A DNA stretch of 64,000 nt. It comes from Lineus longissimus (lineage: Eukaryota > Nemertea > Pilidiophora > Heteronemertea > Lineidae). The notes beneath the pieces were generated by a model. It had not been told where the DNA came from. It saw only the letters and a list, made by a program, of their open reading frames with translations, and did no database searches. The position numbers were made by a program, and so were the translations under genes. The stretch spans positions 8,930,001 through 8,994,000 of the forward strand of contig NC_088312.1 of assembly GCF_910592395.1 (NCBI RefSeq). Reading direction: 5' to 3'. This document shows, piece by piece, positions 10,901-25,900 of the stretch. Numbering within the stretch: the first letter of the stretch is position 1; every line of letters starts with the position of its first letter.

Positions 10901-13900
10901 GTCTTTCACCCCTTGAGAGGCCTCATTCCCATACTGCCATAACATATAGTCCTTGGAATGGGAGGCACCAACGATGTTCGACCAATGGAGGAGTTGTTTT
11001 TCTGAAACAAAAGGGTGAAAAGATGATTGATTTTCATTTGGCATATCAGGAGTCTGAGATGCTTCTATGTCAATTTCTCAATTTCACGGTCACTTTCAAG
11101 GACCAAGTACCTTCACCGTTAGCAAGAGATTTAAGCTTCTTGTTAATCTAAACCCACGAAGGATGTTTAATGGGTTAAAATTCCATCGACAAACTACAAG
11201 GATACTTCTTCTCAATGTTCTATGTGTTTAAGAGAGACTTGATTGAGGAGTAATTTGGGTACATCAAATGTTAAGAAAACACTGTGAAATTTAAAGAGAG
11301 ACAAACCAACATGATAACAACCTTATTTGTCCTTTAACTAGCAGTTAATACCAAAATAACACTTTGCCTCGATGACTTGACTACAGTACATTCTCAGCAT
11401 CTGTTCCCACTCGAAGGGGCAACATCAGGCTCGCGTGCTGCTCAATAGTGACATATAACACTCTCGAGCAAGGCACTCAAATTATTTCTGCACCACATAG
11501 TTCGACTCGTTAATTCTTTGGCAGAAATATTCCAATTTAACCAACTCTTCCTACTAAACTGAAGAATGTATTGGCTTCAGGGGAGAAAATTGTTTCTATG
11601 AATTGGTCCTTTTGGAAGAAAATAGTTGTCCCCTTTTAGTTTTGAGTAAAATTTTGTATTAGCTAGGAATCTGAAGTAAAGTTCCTTGCCCAAGATCACT
11701 TACTGGTTGGATAGTCCTTTGGATGTGTGTGCCTCGACCAGTTTCCCTGGAACACCATATGATACTTAGCGACGCCGCAGGCACAGCAATCGGGGATCAT
11801 GGCAGCCGGGTTTGTCTCACCGGTGCCCGCTGCAAAGGTAGATTGATCAGGATGAAGAGACCGGGTAGGTCTAGCTGGCCCTGAAAAGTGTGATACACCA
11901 GCGATTTGATGCAGCAAAGTGAAGTGGGGGTTAAACTGTCTAGACTAACATTTAAAGGTGCAGGGTGCAGTGAGGAGGCGGAGAAGAAGAGACAACATCA
12001 AATTATGCTACAACGGTTCTTGAGGAGTTGACTTGAATAACATTTCCTGCAAACCAGTGGTAGCCAAATGGACACTGCCAAGAAGCTGAGTCAAAACATC
12101 TTTTCCTTCCCAGTAACTTTTTTAGGGATCACCACAGGAACCAGCAGCTCCTTCTTTTTTTTTAGTGCCTTCGTGGTTGTTGGCAGCAAACGTTTTTGCA
12201 ATTGTGACAGAAAGTGCTTGACTTGACTTTGATTCAGTGCACTTTTTGTGTGAATTAAACTATACTTACTGTCCTCACAGAACAGTTTGGTGAGAGCTCC
12301 ATCATCTTTGTACCATATGTCATTAAACTCAAACACTGAGGCCCTGCAAAGACAAAATTGTGAAAGCCATTAGAGGTGAGGTGGGAAAGAGTTTGGTGAA
12401 CTTCATGTTCTTTTAGTCGGAGTCAACGTGTTGTTTTAAAACACAACTTCACTTTACCCCCTTTAACACGTTTAAGTATAGGTTCTGGAGAGCGACCTAG
12501 ATTTCTATCGGAAAATCAAAAGGATTTAACCTACGGGACCGAGTAACTCCAAATCCAGTGTAGTAAACCACACCTCACTAATTTTTAAAACTACAGAGCT
12601 GGAAAACATGAATAATTCAACTCAATATCGTTGTGTTTGATGTGGCGATATTTCAAAATTAACAAGTTTCACGGAAATGTCCCTTGATGCTGATTGCAAT
12701 GAGAGATGGTTCCCGTAGTGAATGAAATATTACGATGCATTGCCTGGAGTGCTGTAAGAGTGCATTCCCTTGATTTATTATGCTCACATATCAAAATCCC
12801 AAACTGGGTGAAATCAGTTCATTTAACTAAAGCAGTGTTGATTGTGTTACGCGAATTAGGATACAGGGAATTGGTATCCCAATACGCCGTGCTAATTTTC
12901 ACGAGGGATTGGGTCAAAAACTCAAACAAAATTAACTTCGCGTCTCAGTCACAATGATCTGATGGTGACAGTCAATAGGGTATCAACATCCCTATAGGCA
13001 GCGCCGATTTTCTCTAGGGTCTGCATCAAAATAATGTCAATACTCTGACATCTCTGTCACAACAAATGGTACGTCAATTGGTTGCATCACCTTTTTATCA
13101 ATCAACCGATGCAAGTAAGGTCTATCTTAGATATTAGTCAATGCAGGATATCGAAAAGATATTTTTGGCAATATTTTCATTTAAATTCCGTTGAAAACCC
13201 ACTGTCTCCAAGTTAGCACACAACTGATTTCTATCTTGACTCATGCCATTTCCAGAAGCCATTAACCGCAACACCGTTCATCTCCGATTACTCAACAAAC
13301 ATCCCCACAATCGCTTTCTTTACCATGTTCTAAAACCTCAGAGATTCAAAATTCAATCCTTTGTTACGTTATCACTAATGTTGACTCGAGACCAAGTTAG
13401 ACATTTGTTTCACAAGCAATTTGACTCCGCTACAAACACTCACGGGATGAAACCAACATAAAAGTGACTTAAAGTGAAATGAATCGCCATGGTTATAAAA
13501 CATGGCAAGAGCTAATGCTATCTCAGTTCATTAACAGAATAAACAGCGCGCAAGTTGAAATGTTGAAAAATGACTTTGAGAGTTAAAGGTGTAGTGCTCT
13601 TTGTCCGCTTGAAGAGAGGGGGATTAAAGTTTGTGTATAATCAGAGAATGGGCTTTAGGCAATAGCTTTGACTTAGCATCTTCACACACAAGGCTCTGAG
13701 ATTGACCTGTCCCTTCTCCAATGGTGAGGATTTGACATATTAGGGTAAGATGGGACTTAGTGGCATCCAGTGGTAGGTATAATTCCTACACTAACTGTTT
13801 GCCTGTGACCTTGGACAAGCCCCTTTGCATTCAAATGCCGCATCCAAATGCAACCTTCATTGAGGGCAAGAACCAACCACCAAGCTTTCTTACCAATAAG

Positions 13901-16900
13901 CGTTATATCTAACTTCTCTGCTCGTTTTTCGGAACTATTGCCTTGACCTTGTTATATACCCTCACGTGAAATCTCCTAACAAGCACTTCTTGAGCACGAA
14001 AATCGGTGCCAAGTGGTATAAGTCTCGGAACTTGCACTTCAAGTAGGAAATCCCCACAAGATGCACCTCAGTCATTTTGATAAACCAAACCAGATACGGA
14101 AATCCTATTTGGCAGACTCCAGTGGCTCAAAACATGTTTGAACAGTGGCAATATACTTTCATTGAATATCTCCATGACATGTGTTGGTTAAAGGCAAATA
14201 CGGAGTACAGATATTGTCCCCAATACTTTTGGCCGATATCTTGGTTTTTTATCTCCGATACAGCAAATATCTTGGGACTTCTTTCTGGATAGTTGCTCAA
14301 ATAAGGCGATTATTGGATTAACCGTTGAACCACAAACCAAACCAACCATCTTCCTAAAAGATAACCTGCATTCCTTGACTCAACCTTAATCCAAGTTAAT
14401 GTAATTTACAATTATGTGGTAACGAAATTGGGCTCTTTCATTATCTTAGCTTTTTCTCTCTTATATTTGCTCAAAGACAAAGGTTATCATTCACACAATT
14501 TGTATGACCTTCCCCTGAGTGGGCGTTTTAAAACTAGACCAAGATAAATCAGTGCATGTACATAATAATGAAAAAAACCCAAAAAACAATAACTCAAAGA
14601 CATGACAAACCATGACGACAAAAGAGACAGAAATCGCCCATTTACAACTGCCTTTTTCAGCTGGAGAATCTAAAAAATCCCCAGTGGGTATCCGACCAAT
14701 CTTCCACAAGTTGAATGGCGCAGAGCTATTTGTTAGGAAAAGCAGGAAATTACATATCTCCAGGCATGGAGAACTCCACGCAGCGGAATTCTAAGATAAC
14801 CCGCTGTATCTAATAGCTATATGATTTTTTCCGAATTGGGCAGAATACGGATTCCGCGGGCTACCAAATAGGAGGCTGACTGATACGGATATTGAAATCG
14901 TTTCTGGGAATTGTCAGGCTGAAAGAGCTGTTAACGCTGATGACTTGTTCTACAGCTGTTGATGGACTCTGACCAAAGATATCAGTGTGAAATGAAAAAT
15001 CTTAGTATTTTTGATCAATCAGCAGCCCCGAGTCATCCAAAGGTTTTCCTCACAGCATTCCTTCATTTCAAGATGAGGACGGACATATCAGTTCACATAT
15101 GACATGAATATCCGTCCTGTTCAGTTTAACATAAAACTGAGGTATTCAAACAGGGGTCATTTTGGACAGGTTTTCAGGGCAAACACGAGCGACATTAAGA
15201 TGCTGAAAATTTTGGAATGTAATTACATATACATAATCTGATTGATGCTAGAGCGAAATATTGATATCAACGCTAATTAACCATTTATTCCTCCAAATAT
15301 CACAATATGACAACTTGATCATGTTCTCAAAATATCAACATTTTTTTGAAAATTTTCTTGATGACATGGAGGACAATGTCAGTCTAAGTCCTGAACCAAG
15401 ATTTGTGGTGAAAACATCAAAGTCTAGTTGATTAGGAGGGAATATCGTTTTCGTGATATTTTGAAGAATTACTGCCAAACCAGCATTGATATAAAAGTTT
15501 CTCTTTAACATCTATCAGATTATGTATCTATCATCAATATCCCGCATTTTCAGCGTTATATCACGCACAGTTTGCATGTGCAGACCACTTTAAAAATACC
15601 TTGTACCCAGGTCTTACAGACTTTTCAGTCCTATACATTCATGATCATGGAGGGTCATGTAGGCCCTGGATCCAAGGCCTCTTTTTGAGTTTGATGGCAG
15701 ATTTTTGCAAAAATTTACCAAATATTTGAAAAACCATGAAGCGGTTGGAATTTTGAGCTGATTTTTGCATGCAGCATCTTTACGACATCAACAACTACAT
15801 TGGCAGTGTTTTATTGGTTCTGATATGTCTAGATATCAATTATAACACTATATCATTTTGGGTCATTTTAGGATGGATTTTCAGGGCAAACATGAGCGAC
15901 GCTAAGATGATAAAAATTTTGGAACGTAATGATAGATACATAATCTGATTGATGCTAAAGCGAAATATCGATATTAGTGCTAATTAACCATTTATTCCTC
16001 CAAATATCACGAAATGACAACTTGATCATGTTCTCAAAATATCAACATTTTTTGAAAATTGTCTGGATGACATGGAGGACAATGTCAGTCTGAGTCCTGA
16101 ACCAAGGTTTGTGGTGAAAACATCAAAGTCTAGTTGATTGAGAGGGAATATCGTTTTTGTGATATTTTGAAGAATTACTGCCAAACCAGCATTGATATAA
16201 AAATTTCTCTTTAACATCTATCAGATTATGTATCTATCATCAATATCCCGCATTTTCAGCGTTATATCACGCACAGTTTGCGGATGCAGACCACTTTAAG
16301 AATACCTTGTACCCAGGTCTTACAGACTTTTCAGTCCTATACATTCATGATCATGGAGGGTCATGTAGGCCCTGGATCCAAGGCCTCTTTTTGAGTTTGA
16401 TGGCAGATTTTTGCAAAAATTTACCAAATATTTGAAAAACCATGAAGCGGTTGGAATTTTGAGCTGATTTTTGCATGCAGCATCTGTACAACATCAACAA
16501 CTACATTGGCAGTGTTTTATTGGTTCTGATATGTCCAGATATCAATTGTAACAAAATATCATTTTGGGTCTTTTCAGGATGGATTTTCAGGGCAAACACG
16601 AGCGACGCTAAGATGATGAAAATTTTTGAACGTAATGATAGATACATAATCTGATTGATGCTAAAACGAAATATTGATATAAGTGCTAATTAACCATTTT
16701 TTTCCCTCCAAATATCACGAAATGACAGCTTAACCATGTTCTCAAAGTATCAATATTTTTTTGAAAATGTTCTTGATGACATGGAGGACAATGTCAGTCT
16801 GAGTCCTGAACCAAGATTTCTGGTGAAAATATCAAAGTCTAGTTGATTGAGAGGGAATATCGTTTTCGTGATATTTTGAAGAATTACTGCCAAACCAGTA

Positions 16901-19900
16901 TTGATATAAAAATTTCTCTTTAACATCTATCAGATTATGTATCTATCATCAATATCCCGCATTTTCAGCGTTATATCACGCACAGTTTGCGGATGCAGAC
17001 CACTTTAAAAATACCTTGTACCCAGGTCTTACAGACTTTTCAGTCCTATACATTCATGATCATGGAGGGTCATGTAGGCCCTGGATCCAAGGCCTCTTTT
17101 TGAGTTTGATGGCAGATTTTTGCAAAAATTTACCAAATATTTGAAAAACCATGAAGCGGTTGGAATTTTGAGCTGAATTTTGCATGCAGCATCTGTACGA
17201 CATCAACAACTACATTGGCAGTGTTTTATTGGTTTATTGATATGTCTAGATATCAATTATAACAATATATCATTTTGGGTCAATTTTGGCAAACACGAGC
17301 GACGCTAAGAAGAATTAGACGTCCAACACTTTTTTTGCAAACATTAGTTCTGGTCATCAGTTGTAATAAATGCTGTCTGTTGCTGATGAGAGAAATTGGT
17401 GACAGTGTAAAGTTGTTAGGATGAAGATCTATGTCCCATTTCAGAAGCATTAGGATAGCATCCATTAGTTAAACCACGCCTCATTAGGAACACATCTTGC
17501 CGTTGAGTTTTTCCCCAATCAATTCTACAGCAAATGTAATTACATTTCTGTCTCTTGTCATTAAAAGGTGACTTCTAGCTCACCTTGCATAGTGAAGAAA
17601 TAAAGACAGGGAAACTGTGTTAATAGCAAACGAAAATCAGCATTGTAAGTTTTGTGTGTTTGTTCGAGAGGACAGAACTCGAGAAACCGTAGCCTGTGAA
17701 ATAGTCTTGCATTTTTCTGATGACCTGAAATATCACAACTGAGTCCCATACCTGATCGCAATCTCAACCAATGCACCAATGTTAGAGTTCAACTGAACCA
17801 AGGTACAAATCACCAAGATCATGATTTGATATCCGTCACCATTTTCACAACGATGGTCAGGGGGCATCGGGGACCCCAAGAAGCCAGGACAAAGCCACAT
17901 CCGTGCCATCTGCTAATAACAGCTATTACGATATTAATTGGCTTCAACTAGCTCAGACTTGAAATACCAGAGGGCGTAAGGCTGAATTCACCATGGCCAT
18001 GGTACTCGGGGGTAAATTGAGTGTAAACCCCGAATCAGGTCCCCACACAACTCACAGCCGCCATGATTCTATGCCAGTTGGTCTCATCAAAGTGCATGAA
18101 CATCAAAGTAAAGACCCATTAGAGTATCACTGTCTTCAAAAAAATTTCCTTCTTTCTGACTTGGAACACTAGTTGGTCTGTGCACCAAACTTGAGACACT
18201 TCCTTCTTTCTGACGTCCTGAGTACACTATAGCTCCTTCTGCGCAGCGAGCATTGGATGCTTGATCGTTCTTTCCGACTTTAGGACACTAATTTCTTCTG
18301 CGCAGTGAACTTAGAATACTTTTTCTTTCTGACATAGTACACAAGTTTCCTCTCTGTACAGCAAACTTGAGAATCCTTCTTTCTTCGTTATTCTTTCACT
18401 TTTCCTGGCCGCCTCCTCGATACTTTCATCTTCCACAACAGGACATCAAACCCTCAGGACCCTTCATGGTGACATTTAAAGGCCATCTGTGCACATTTTA
18501 ATCAGCTCTTGCCGGTCCACGCTTGCAGGCAAACTGATATATTACAGAGGAAAAGGTCAACCCATACTTCCTACAACAAAGATCCTAGCCTTGTTATATG
18601 CGTAGATCTCTAAAAGCTTGTTATATTTTTTGTTAAGAAGGAATGTCTTAAATTCGTCGATGTGACATCGAAATGGTGAATCTTTGAAACTGCACACTTT
18701 TTATTGCACACATCATTGACAACATGATTTGCCTTTGACTTGCCCTTTTTTGTCGTGCACACTTCTATTACTGTCAATTTAACAATAGTGGAGGCAAAAC
18801 TTAAGTCAAATATCAAGTTCAACACCACAAATGACATACGAGATGTCACCATCTGATCAATGATTCATTGTAAGCAGAGAGAGAGAAGAGTTAAATTTCC
18901 CAGGATACGCTATTTACCTTTGCCAAATTGTGCAGTAATTGGAAGAGGGGTGGTAATTGTGTGAAGCAGGCAGAGGGGTGCCGTCTCATTAACGGCAACC
19001 TCCGGGCAAAAAGTGACTCCCCGGTACTGCGATATTATGTGAGTGGGCTTTTATGCTTGGTGCGTTGCTGCAGGGTTTAGCTTCATTAATGCAAGTATCA
19101 ATTCGTGTCTTGTACCCCCCCCCCCTCCTCCAGGGTACGACACCTTATCACCCTATAACGACATCTTAAGGCTCAAGCGTCACCCTTTTTTCACCAATGC
19201 TACTTTTTCTTTCGTCAAGACATCACCATCAACAATATATCAGTTATCACCATCATATAAAGTAACCGGACTAATTTTACTGGGTAAGGCTGTATGTTCG
19301 ACAAGACATTGACACATTAGCATCCTTATTCTTTCCAGCTTCGCCAAATTTTCACTAAAGGAAAAATAAATACTACTCAAGCATCGGCAAAGATTAGTGG
19401 TGATAGCTAAACTACCCTTGAGGAGGGGGGTACAAGAAACGAATTGATACTTGCATAATTGTGAGATTTTTTTGAAGCCACAAGCAGGGCTGAACTTGAA
19501 ATCATGCACGTTCATGTACACGATATGTACAGACAAACTCGACTGCTGCTGCCGCTGATCTTTTCATTCATGATTTCAACTGGGAGCATCAATACGCCAA
19601 GGAGATGCTCATGTTTATTCATAAGGTTAGTATGAATTTATAATCAGAGAGTAAATAATCCATATCCTTATCATGGAAGACAAACATAGCAAGTTCTGAC
19701 ACATGGATTGTCATCTTTAAAAAAGAATGCTCTGTTATCACTGATATCAACTGAGATAAGACCGGTTGAATATTTCCTACGAAATTGAAACAAGGCCCGG
19801 CTGGAACACTTTGATGTCGCAAACCCAGTGTCTATACAAATGGAACGTTTTGAAAGGTACCAAATGCACGAAACTGCAGATTCTTAAAATATCCACATAA

Positions 19901-22900
19901 AGATTGTAGCCTCTAGCTGTAAGAACGGCTATAGAGAACATAAACTATCTGTTTGCATTGAAACAGAGTTCCTAAAATATTGCCGGTAACAGTTCCTAAA
20001 ACATTGCCGATAACAGTTCCTAAAACATTGCCGGTAACAGTCCCTAAAACATTGCCGGTAACAGTTCCTAAAACATTGCCGGTAACAGTCCCTACAAAAT
20101 TGCCGGTAACAGTTCCTAAAACAATGCCGATAACAGTTCCTAAAACAATGCCGGTAACAGTCCCTAAAACATTGCCGGTAACAGTCCCTAAAACAATGCC
20201 GGTAACAGTCCCTAAAACATTGCCGGTAACAGTTACTAAAACAATGCCGGTAACAGTTCCTAAAACATTGCCGGTAACAGTCCCTAAAACATTGCCGGCA
20301 ACAGTTCCTAAAACAATGCCGGTAACAGTTCCTAAAACAATGCCGGTAACAGTCCCAAAACATTGCCGGTACCTTCTATCAGATGAATGAAAAGAAATTG
20401 ATGCATCTGCACTAAATATTTTACAACTGAAGCAGTTATCTGACCTTGATGAATTGCCTCTCCCGCTGGAACCATTTACCGCTACAAACCCATTACCTAA
20501 GCGCCATTGTTACACTACCGCCTTTTTCTTTGGAGGAGATCTAACAGTTGTCATCGTAAATATGAAATACCATAGAAGTAGAAGTCATAACTTGATTTAA
20601 ACCCCCAGTGGGCTCGTAAGTAACTAGCGGCCCGGAGCACGAGCTGTCCTAAAGATGAAGTATTAGATTATTGGCGGAATTAGATCAATACTCTGGTTTT
20701 GGAAAACAGTAATCCAGATCATTCCTCACAGAATATCTGCCGACCTTTAGCACCAATACCAAGACAGAGTTTGATTTGAAAACAATGTAGAATCTCCTGT
20801 AGCAGACACCCGTCTAATGAGGAGATCCCCTCTGAGATGCCGAATATAGGATGACACATACAGTCTCAGAATGTGAAATATGTGAAAAGACTCACAATCC
20901 ACTGGGCAGTTTCATACCAATACTGACCACACAAAACTCTTTACTCTTTACCTTCATGTAATTGTCAATCATGTCCCCAATAGCTAAAGACAGCCTAATT
21001 CTTCTGCTGATGACCATAGGCGATTAACTTACTTACACACAGAAGAGAGCTCATCAGGTAGGGAGGAGGTCTTCAGGGGTGGAAATTGTCTCATTTTTCA
21101 TCAACCCGCTTTGACTGTGACCATGCACAAAGCAGCTCATTAAAGCAATTAGATAAGTGTACCTATGACCATTGGAATTACCCAAAGGCCACAGCCCAAA
21201 GATGTCAGAGTACATGCAACCAATGATTTATGCATGTCCTTAGCAGCTTGGAAAGATTCATATAGAACAGTCTGTCAAGTCAATGATTAGTTTTGGGGGC
21301 AGTGTCGGCGAGCGATTTGGCTACTGAACCTGCAGTGTCAGGATCTGAAGGTCAAACTGACATCAGGAGGTAAAAATATGTCATATGTTCTCAACCCAAT
21401 GCCTGTTGGATGAAGCTATGTGGATGGCTAAAACCTTTCGAGCTTGAGATAGGTAAAAACACCATACTCGGCCATCATTCACCTCATAGTGCATACAAGT
21501 CATGTCGGAGTTGTCTGGTTTGTCATGATGCCAAGATAAACGCCCACACAATACTTCTTCTTCATCAATCTATTCATCGAAATGACTGCATACTTCATAG
21601 CCTGATGAAACACATCGAGGACCTGAATCAACATGTAAGTCAATCACCACCGGCTCCTCCATACCGACTCAACGGGTAAGGAACGGATGAGTAACAACCC
21701 GTATCAACCGGTTAAACATCAACATGTACTACTCCATCATCCAAGTCAACTTTGGGTCCTTTAGGCTCAATGCTATTAGATGTATGATTAGTGTCCCAAC
21801 ACCTCCTAAGGCTGAACACCCCCAGGCTGGTTTGAAGACACAACATCACTTTCCATGTTACCAATCAGAAAGATTGCTCGTGGCGTCTAATTGTCAATGT
21901 TGTCAATTTCAAACATTTATCAAGTTAGTCACCAAGATATCAACCAAGATGTGATGAGATTGAATGCCTGGATGACATGTGAAAGCAAAAAACACACCTT
22001 GTTTTGCCTCACTTTATTTACAGATGCAAACTCCAAGTGTGTGTTGAGAGGACATGAATCATCACAGCATGTTACATCGGAGATTAAAATGAAACTAATT
22101 TCTAATCTTGTCACAGATCCTTAGATCCCTCTTGAAACCCTTCTTAGCATCTAGTCATCTTTTTCACATCTTTTTTATCGACTTGTCACATCTTTAATCA
22201 TGTTTCTTGTTGACGATCTAAAAAGTGCTGTAATTCCTTTAACTTGAACTTCAATCACCAACACTCATTCTTTTTCTCCTGTTGCATTGCTTTTCTGCTT
22301 CAGTAAGTTAAAAGAAGGTGCAGCAAGAAGAGCAGTGGCTCACATCTAGTTCTCTCAAGAGCTTCATTACAAAATGCAAACACTAGAATGCAGTTAGAGT
22401 AATCAGTTCTAGCACTCAAATGCAGTCCATAGTGTTCTCTTAAGGGGGCTCAGCACCGCTCAGGGGGAGTTTTTTGGCAAGTCCCATTTCTTTTGCAAGG
22501 TGACTGAATCTGATCATCTATTACTATGGTGATTGAGAAAAGGAGCAAGACATCCTACCACCAATCTACAGTCTTTTCTGGCAAGGTCCTGCTGACCATG
22601 GAGGGCATGATCAAGCGCTAGTTCAAACCCAATCCAAGCCTTCATAAAGCCCTGTTAACTCATATATCAAATTTAAAGCAAAGACCATCCACCCAGCTTT
22701 CTTAGAAGCAGCATATCTTTTCAGACAGCTGGGATTCTACGTGGCTCAATTCAGAGCTCTTATTGCACTATGTTAAGAGCTTATTCAACACGTTACTAAC
22801 TACTTGACGTCGGTGTTCATCATGAGCTTATGAAACTGTCATCTTCAAATCCTCTATCTTTAGTTAGATTCAGATGTAATCAAACATTTCGAACTAAGAG

Positions 22901-25900
22901 GCAAGAGTTCTTGTGATGCCTAATGAAAGAGGATTCAATTTTGATGTAACTCAATATAGAGAATCTCAAAGCAGAGCTATATCTCTGTTCACAAGTAACC
23001 TTCTGTGCTGAGAGGTGGACGTCTACTCTCAAGATTGACGTTGCTCATGATAAGAGGTCATTCCATGTGTGACTAACTCCTCCATTAGGATTCATCATGA
23101 GCTAATATGAAGTTGACATATCGAATCTCTACTTTTTAGACTGAGATTTAGCTGTCATAACCACTTTGGATATTGACATGGAGCAATTATCACCGAGACC
23201 GATTTTTTGAAATCGTGCTTGGAAGAGCGTGCAACATTAAGCGGAGATACGTGTATACAGTCCCTGCATGCTCAGAACTTGAAATTTAATTAGAATATTT
23301 TCACACTCTCTATGGTTTCTGACCAAGGATGATGACCCAAGATATAAGCAATATATCAGTCTCTAGCAAATAAATCTCTGAAAGCCAAATAAGTCACGAA
23401 GGCATTAAACTGACGGCTGGAAAAAAGTGACTGCTCAACCAAACGGAAAGAAAAAGATGCAACAGATAGGCCATTATCCTTATTAATCTTTTTAAAATGG
23501 TAGGCACCACGAAAGATGTTCTTCACATTACTCAAATTTCTTTCCATTAAACCTCTGGGTTAATACACACGTTGACATTTTGGCAAATAAGATAGAAAAT
23601 TACAGACATTGGTTTATCACATTATTTCCCCAACTAACTACCTCATTACACGCCAACATTAACCAATTTGGCTTCCGTAGGAGAGGGCACATGTTGGTAT
23701 TTAAGTGTAATTTAAATGAAACCCCATGCAGACACGCACTATAGCGGCAGCCTCAAGACTCATGTCAGGCAGGCCTCAGGTGTGACACGCCTAATTTGCG
23801 GTAGCAGGGTGCTTGCTTTGTTCACCTATATCTATATCAGGCAGCAGCAGGTGGAATGAGAAATTGGATTCCATTCCGATATTGGTCTCGTATATAGTTG
23901 GAGCATGATTAAAACCGTGCCAATCTATCCCAGCCACAAACACGTAATCCGTGAATTGAAAATTTTACTCCAGAGGATTATCTCTTTTAAGGGTAAACTT
24001 TTTCTCCCAAAAACTCCAGTACAAGAATAATAATCAATGGTAACAGAACTTGCCTGATATATTTTTGATTGTAATATTGCATTTTTAAGCAATATCACCA
24101 TCAAAGACAATGACCTTTCCAGAGCTCTTGTGCCTTTCTGAAGAAATCATAACTAAGCAAGGGTAACAAAGAATATCGATATTCCCCTTAGGCAGCCTTT
24201 GAAAAGATGATTTTTTACTGCTTACAAAGGATCTGATTGTAGATAATCTAATTTGCACAACTTTGATTTGCTCATTAGCCAAAAGAAGCAAACGCTTTCT
24301 TTGATATGACTTTATAAGTAACATATGACACGGCTTTGAAACTTAATCTATTTACGTTGTGATATGACTTCAAAGAGGAGCTATCTGCGCAGTGGCACAG
24401 TGCGATAGCTAAGTATAAAATCAAATTTCTGGAAAATGATGTTATTTACAATTTCATTGCCATTGCCCCCCCCCCACCGAGCTGCAAAATACAAAGGTAT
24501 ATCAAATTGTGACTTATTATAATATCAACTGATGTATCTTTACCTTCTTCTAAACAAGACAAAATGGCCGCTTCTTCCCGGCTTTAGGCTTTAATTGTCA
24601 TCTTATCATCCTCTCAACAGATGTTATTGTCCTCGTGAAGCTAGGGATGCTAGGGAGACCAACAGCCTTTGAGATGTTTGACAAAGATAGACCAATGGTC
24701 GAATTGACATGGCTGCCTAGGAAGACCAACAGCCTTTGAAATGTTTGACACAGATAGACCAATGGTCTTTGACATGGCTGAAGTAGGAAGACCAACAGCC
24801 TTTGAAATGTTTGACACAGATAGACCAATGGTCTTTGACATGGCTGAAGTTGGGAGACCAACAGCTTTTGAAATGCTTGACACAGATAGACCAATGCAAT
24901 GGTCTTTGACATGGCTGACTAGGAAGACCAACAGTCTTTGAGATGTTTGACACAGATAGACCAATGGTCGAATTGACATAGCTGAAGTAGGAAGACCAAC
25001 AGCCTTTGAAATGTTTGACACAGATAGACCAATGGTCTTTGACATGGCAGACGTAGGGAGACCAACAGTCTTTGAGATGTTTGACACAGATAGACCAATG
25101 GTCGAATTGACATGGCTGAAGTAGGAAGACTAACAGCCTTTGAGATGTTTGACACAGATAGACCAATGGTCTTTGACATGGCTGAAGTAGGGAGACCAAC
25201 AGCTTTTGAGATGTTTGATACAGATAGACCAATGCAAAGGTCTTTGACATGACTGACGTAGAAAGACCAAAAGCTTTTGACATTATCAGAAATTTATCAA
25301 AAACACTCCTTGTCGATCAATCGGCACCGATCTAGGCAGAATCATCAAGTGAGGCCAGCGCTTTTGACATCAAGAAATAAATGTGCCATAAACATTTCCT
25401 GGATCCCGTTACTCTACTCCGTGGCATACCAAATTTGAATGGTGCAGTCATTTACATTCAGGAAAAACAGGAAATGGCTTTCACTTTTTGCTCATGTGAT
25501 ATCAGCGTTGTTGATCACATTACGGGCGATCTTGGATTGACCGGTCATTTTAATATCTCAATAGGGGTTCTACGGGATGGAACAGCATTGTTAAGGACGA
25601 CCTTATCGAACTAGACTCATGAATGCATGAATGACATCAATGAAACAGCTCCATCCGTGGGATTTATGATAGATAACCTAGCATCAATTTAACCCTGCCG
25701 ACCTCTAGCTGAGTCAAGATGGGGAAGTGAACGCATTACTGCTCTTATTGGACCATGAAGTGCCAAAGATTACAGCATTCTTTAAATTATTCCACAATAA
25801 AGGGTTTCTCCTTTTACAGCATTCGTTCAAAAGTTTTTACAATGAAAGTTTTTCCAACACAGGAATATCAAAGAACCTCCAGTGATGTTACAGATTTCAT

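Noticed and set aside
12091-12269. Open frame continuing past the donor of the 12270-12343 exon
   Set aside because: A GTAAGT donor at 12269 and perfect in-frame continuity into the exon at 11829 show that this is intron read-through.
19966-20371. Regular 24-bp repeats considered as a CRISPR array
   Set aside because: There are no spacers between units, and the genome is eukaryotic; it is a minisatellite.
24650-25283. Long frames on both strands through the 66-bp repeats considered as a repetitive protein gene
   Set aside because: The frames come from a period divisible by three and break at insertion variants, with no start, signal or splice context.
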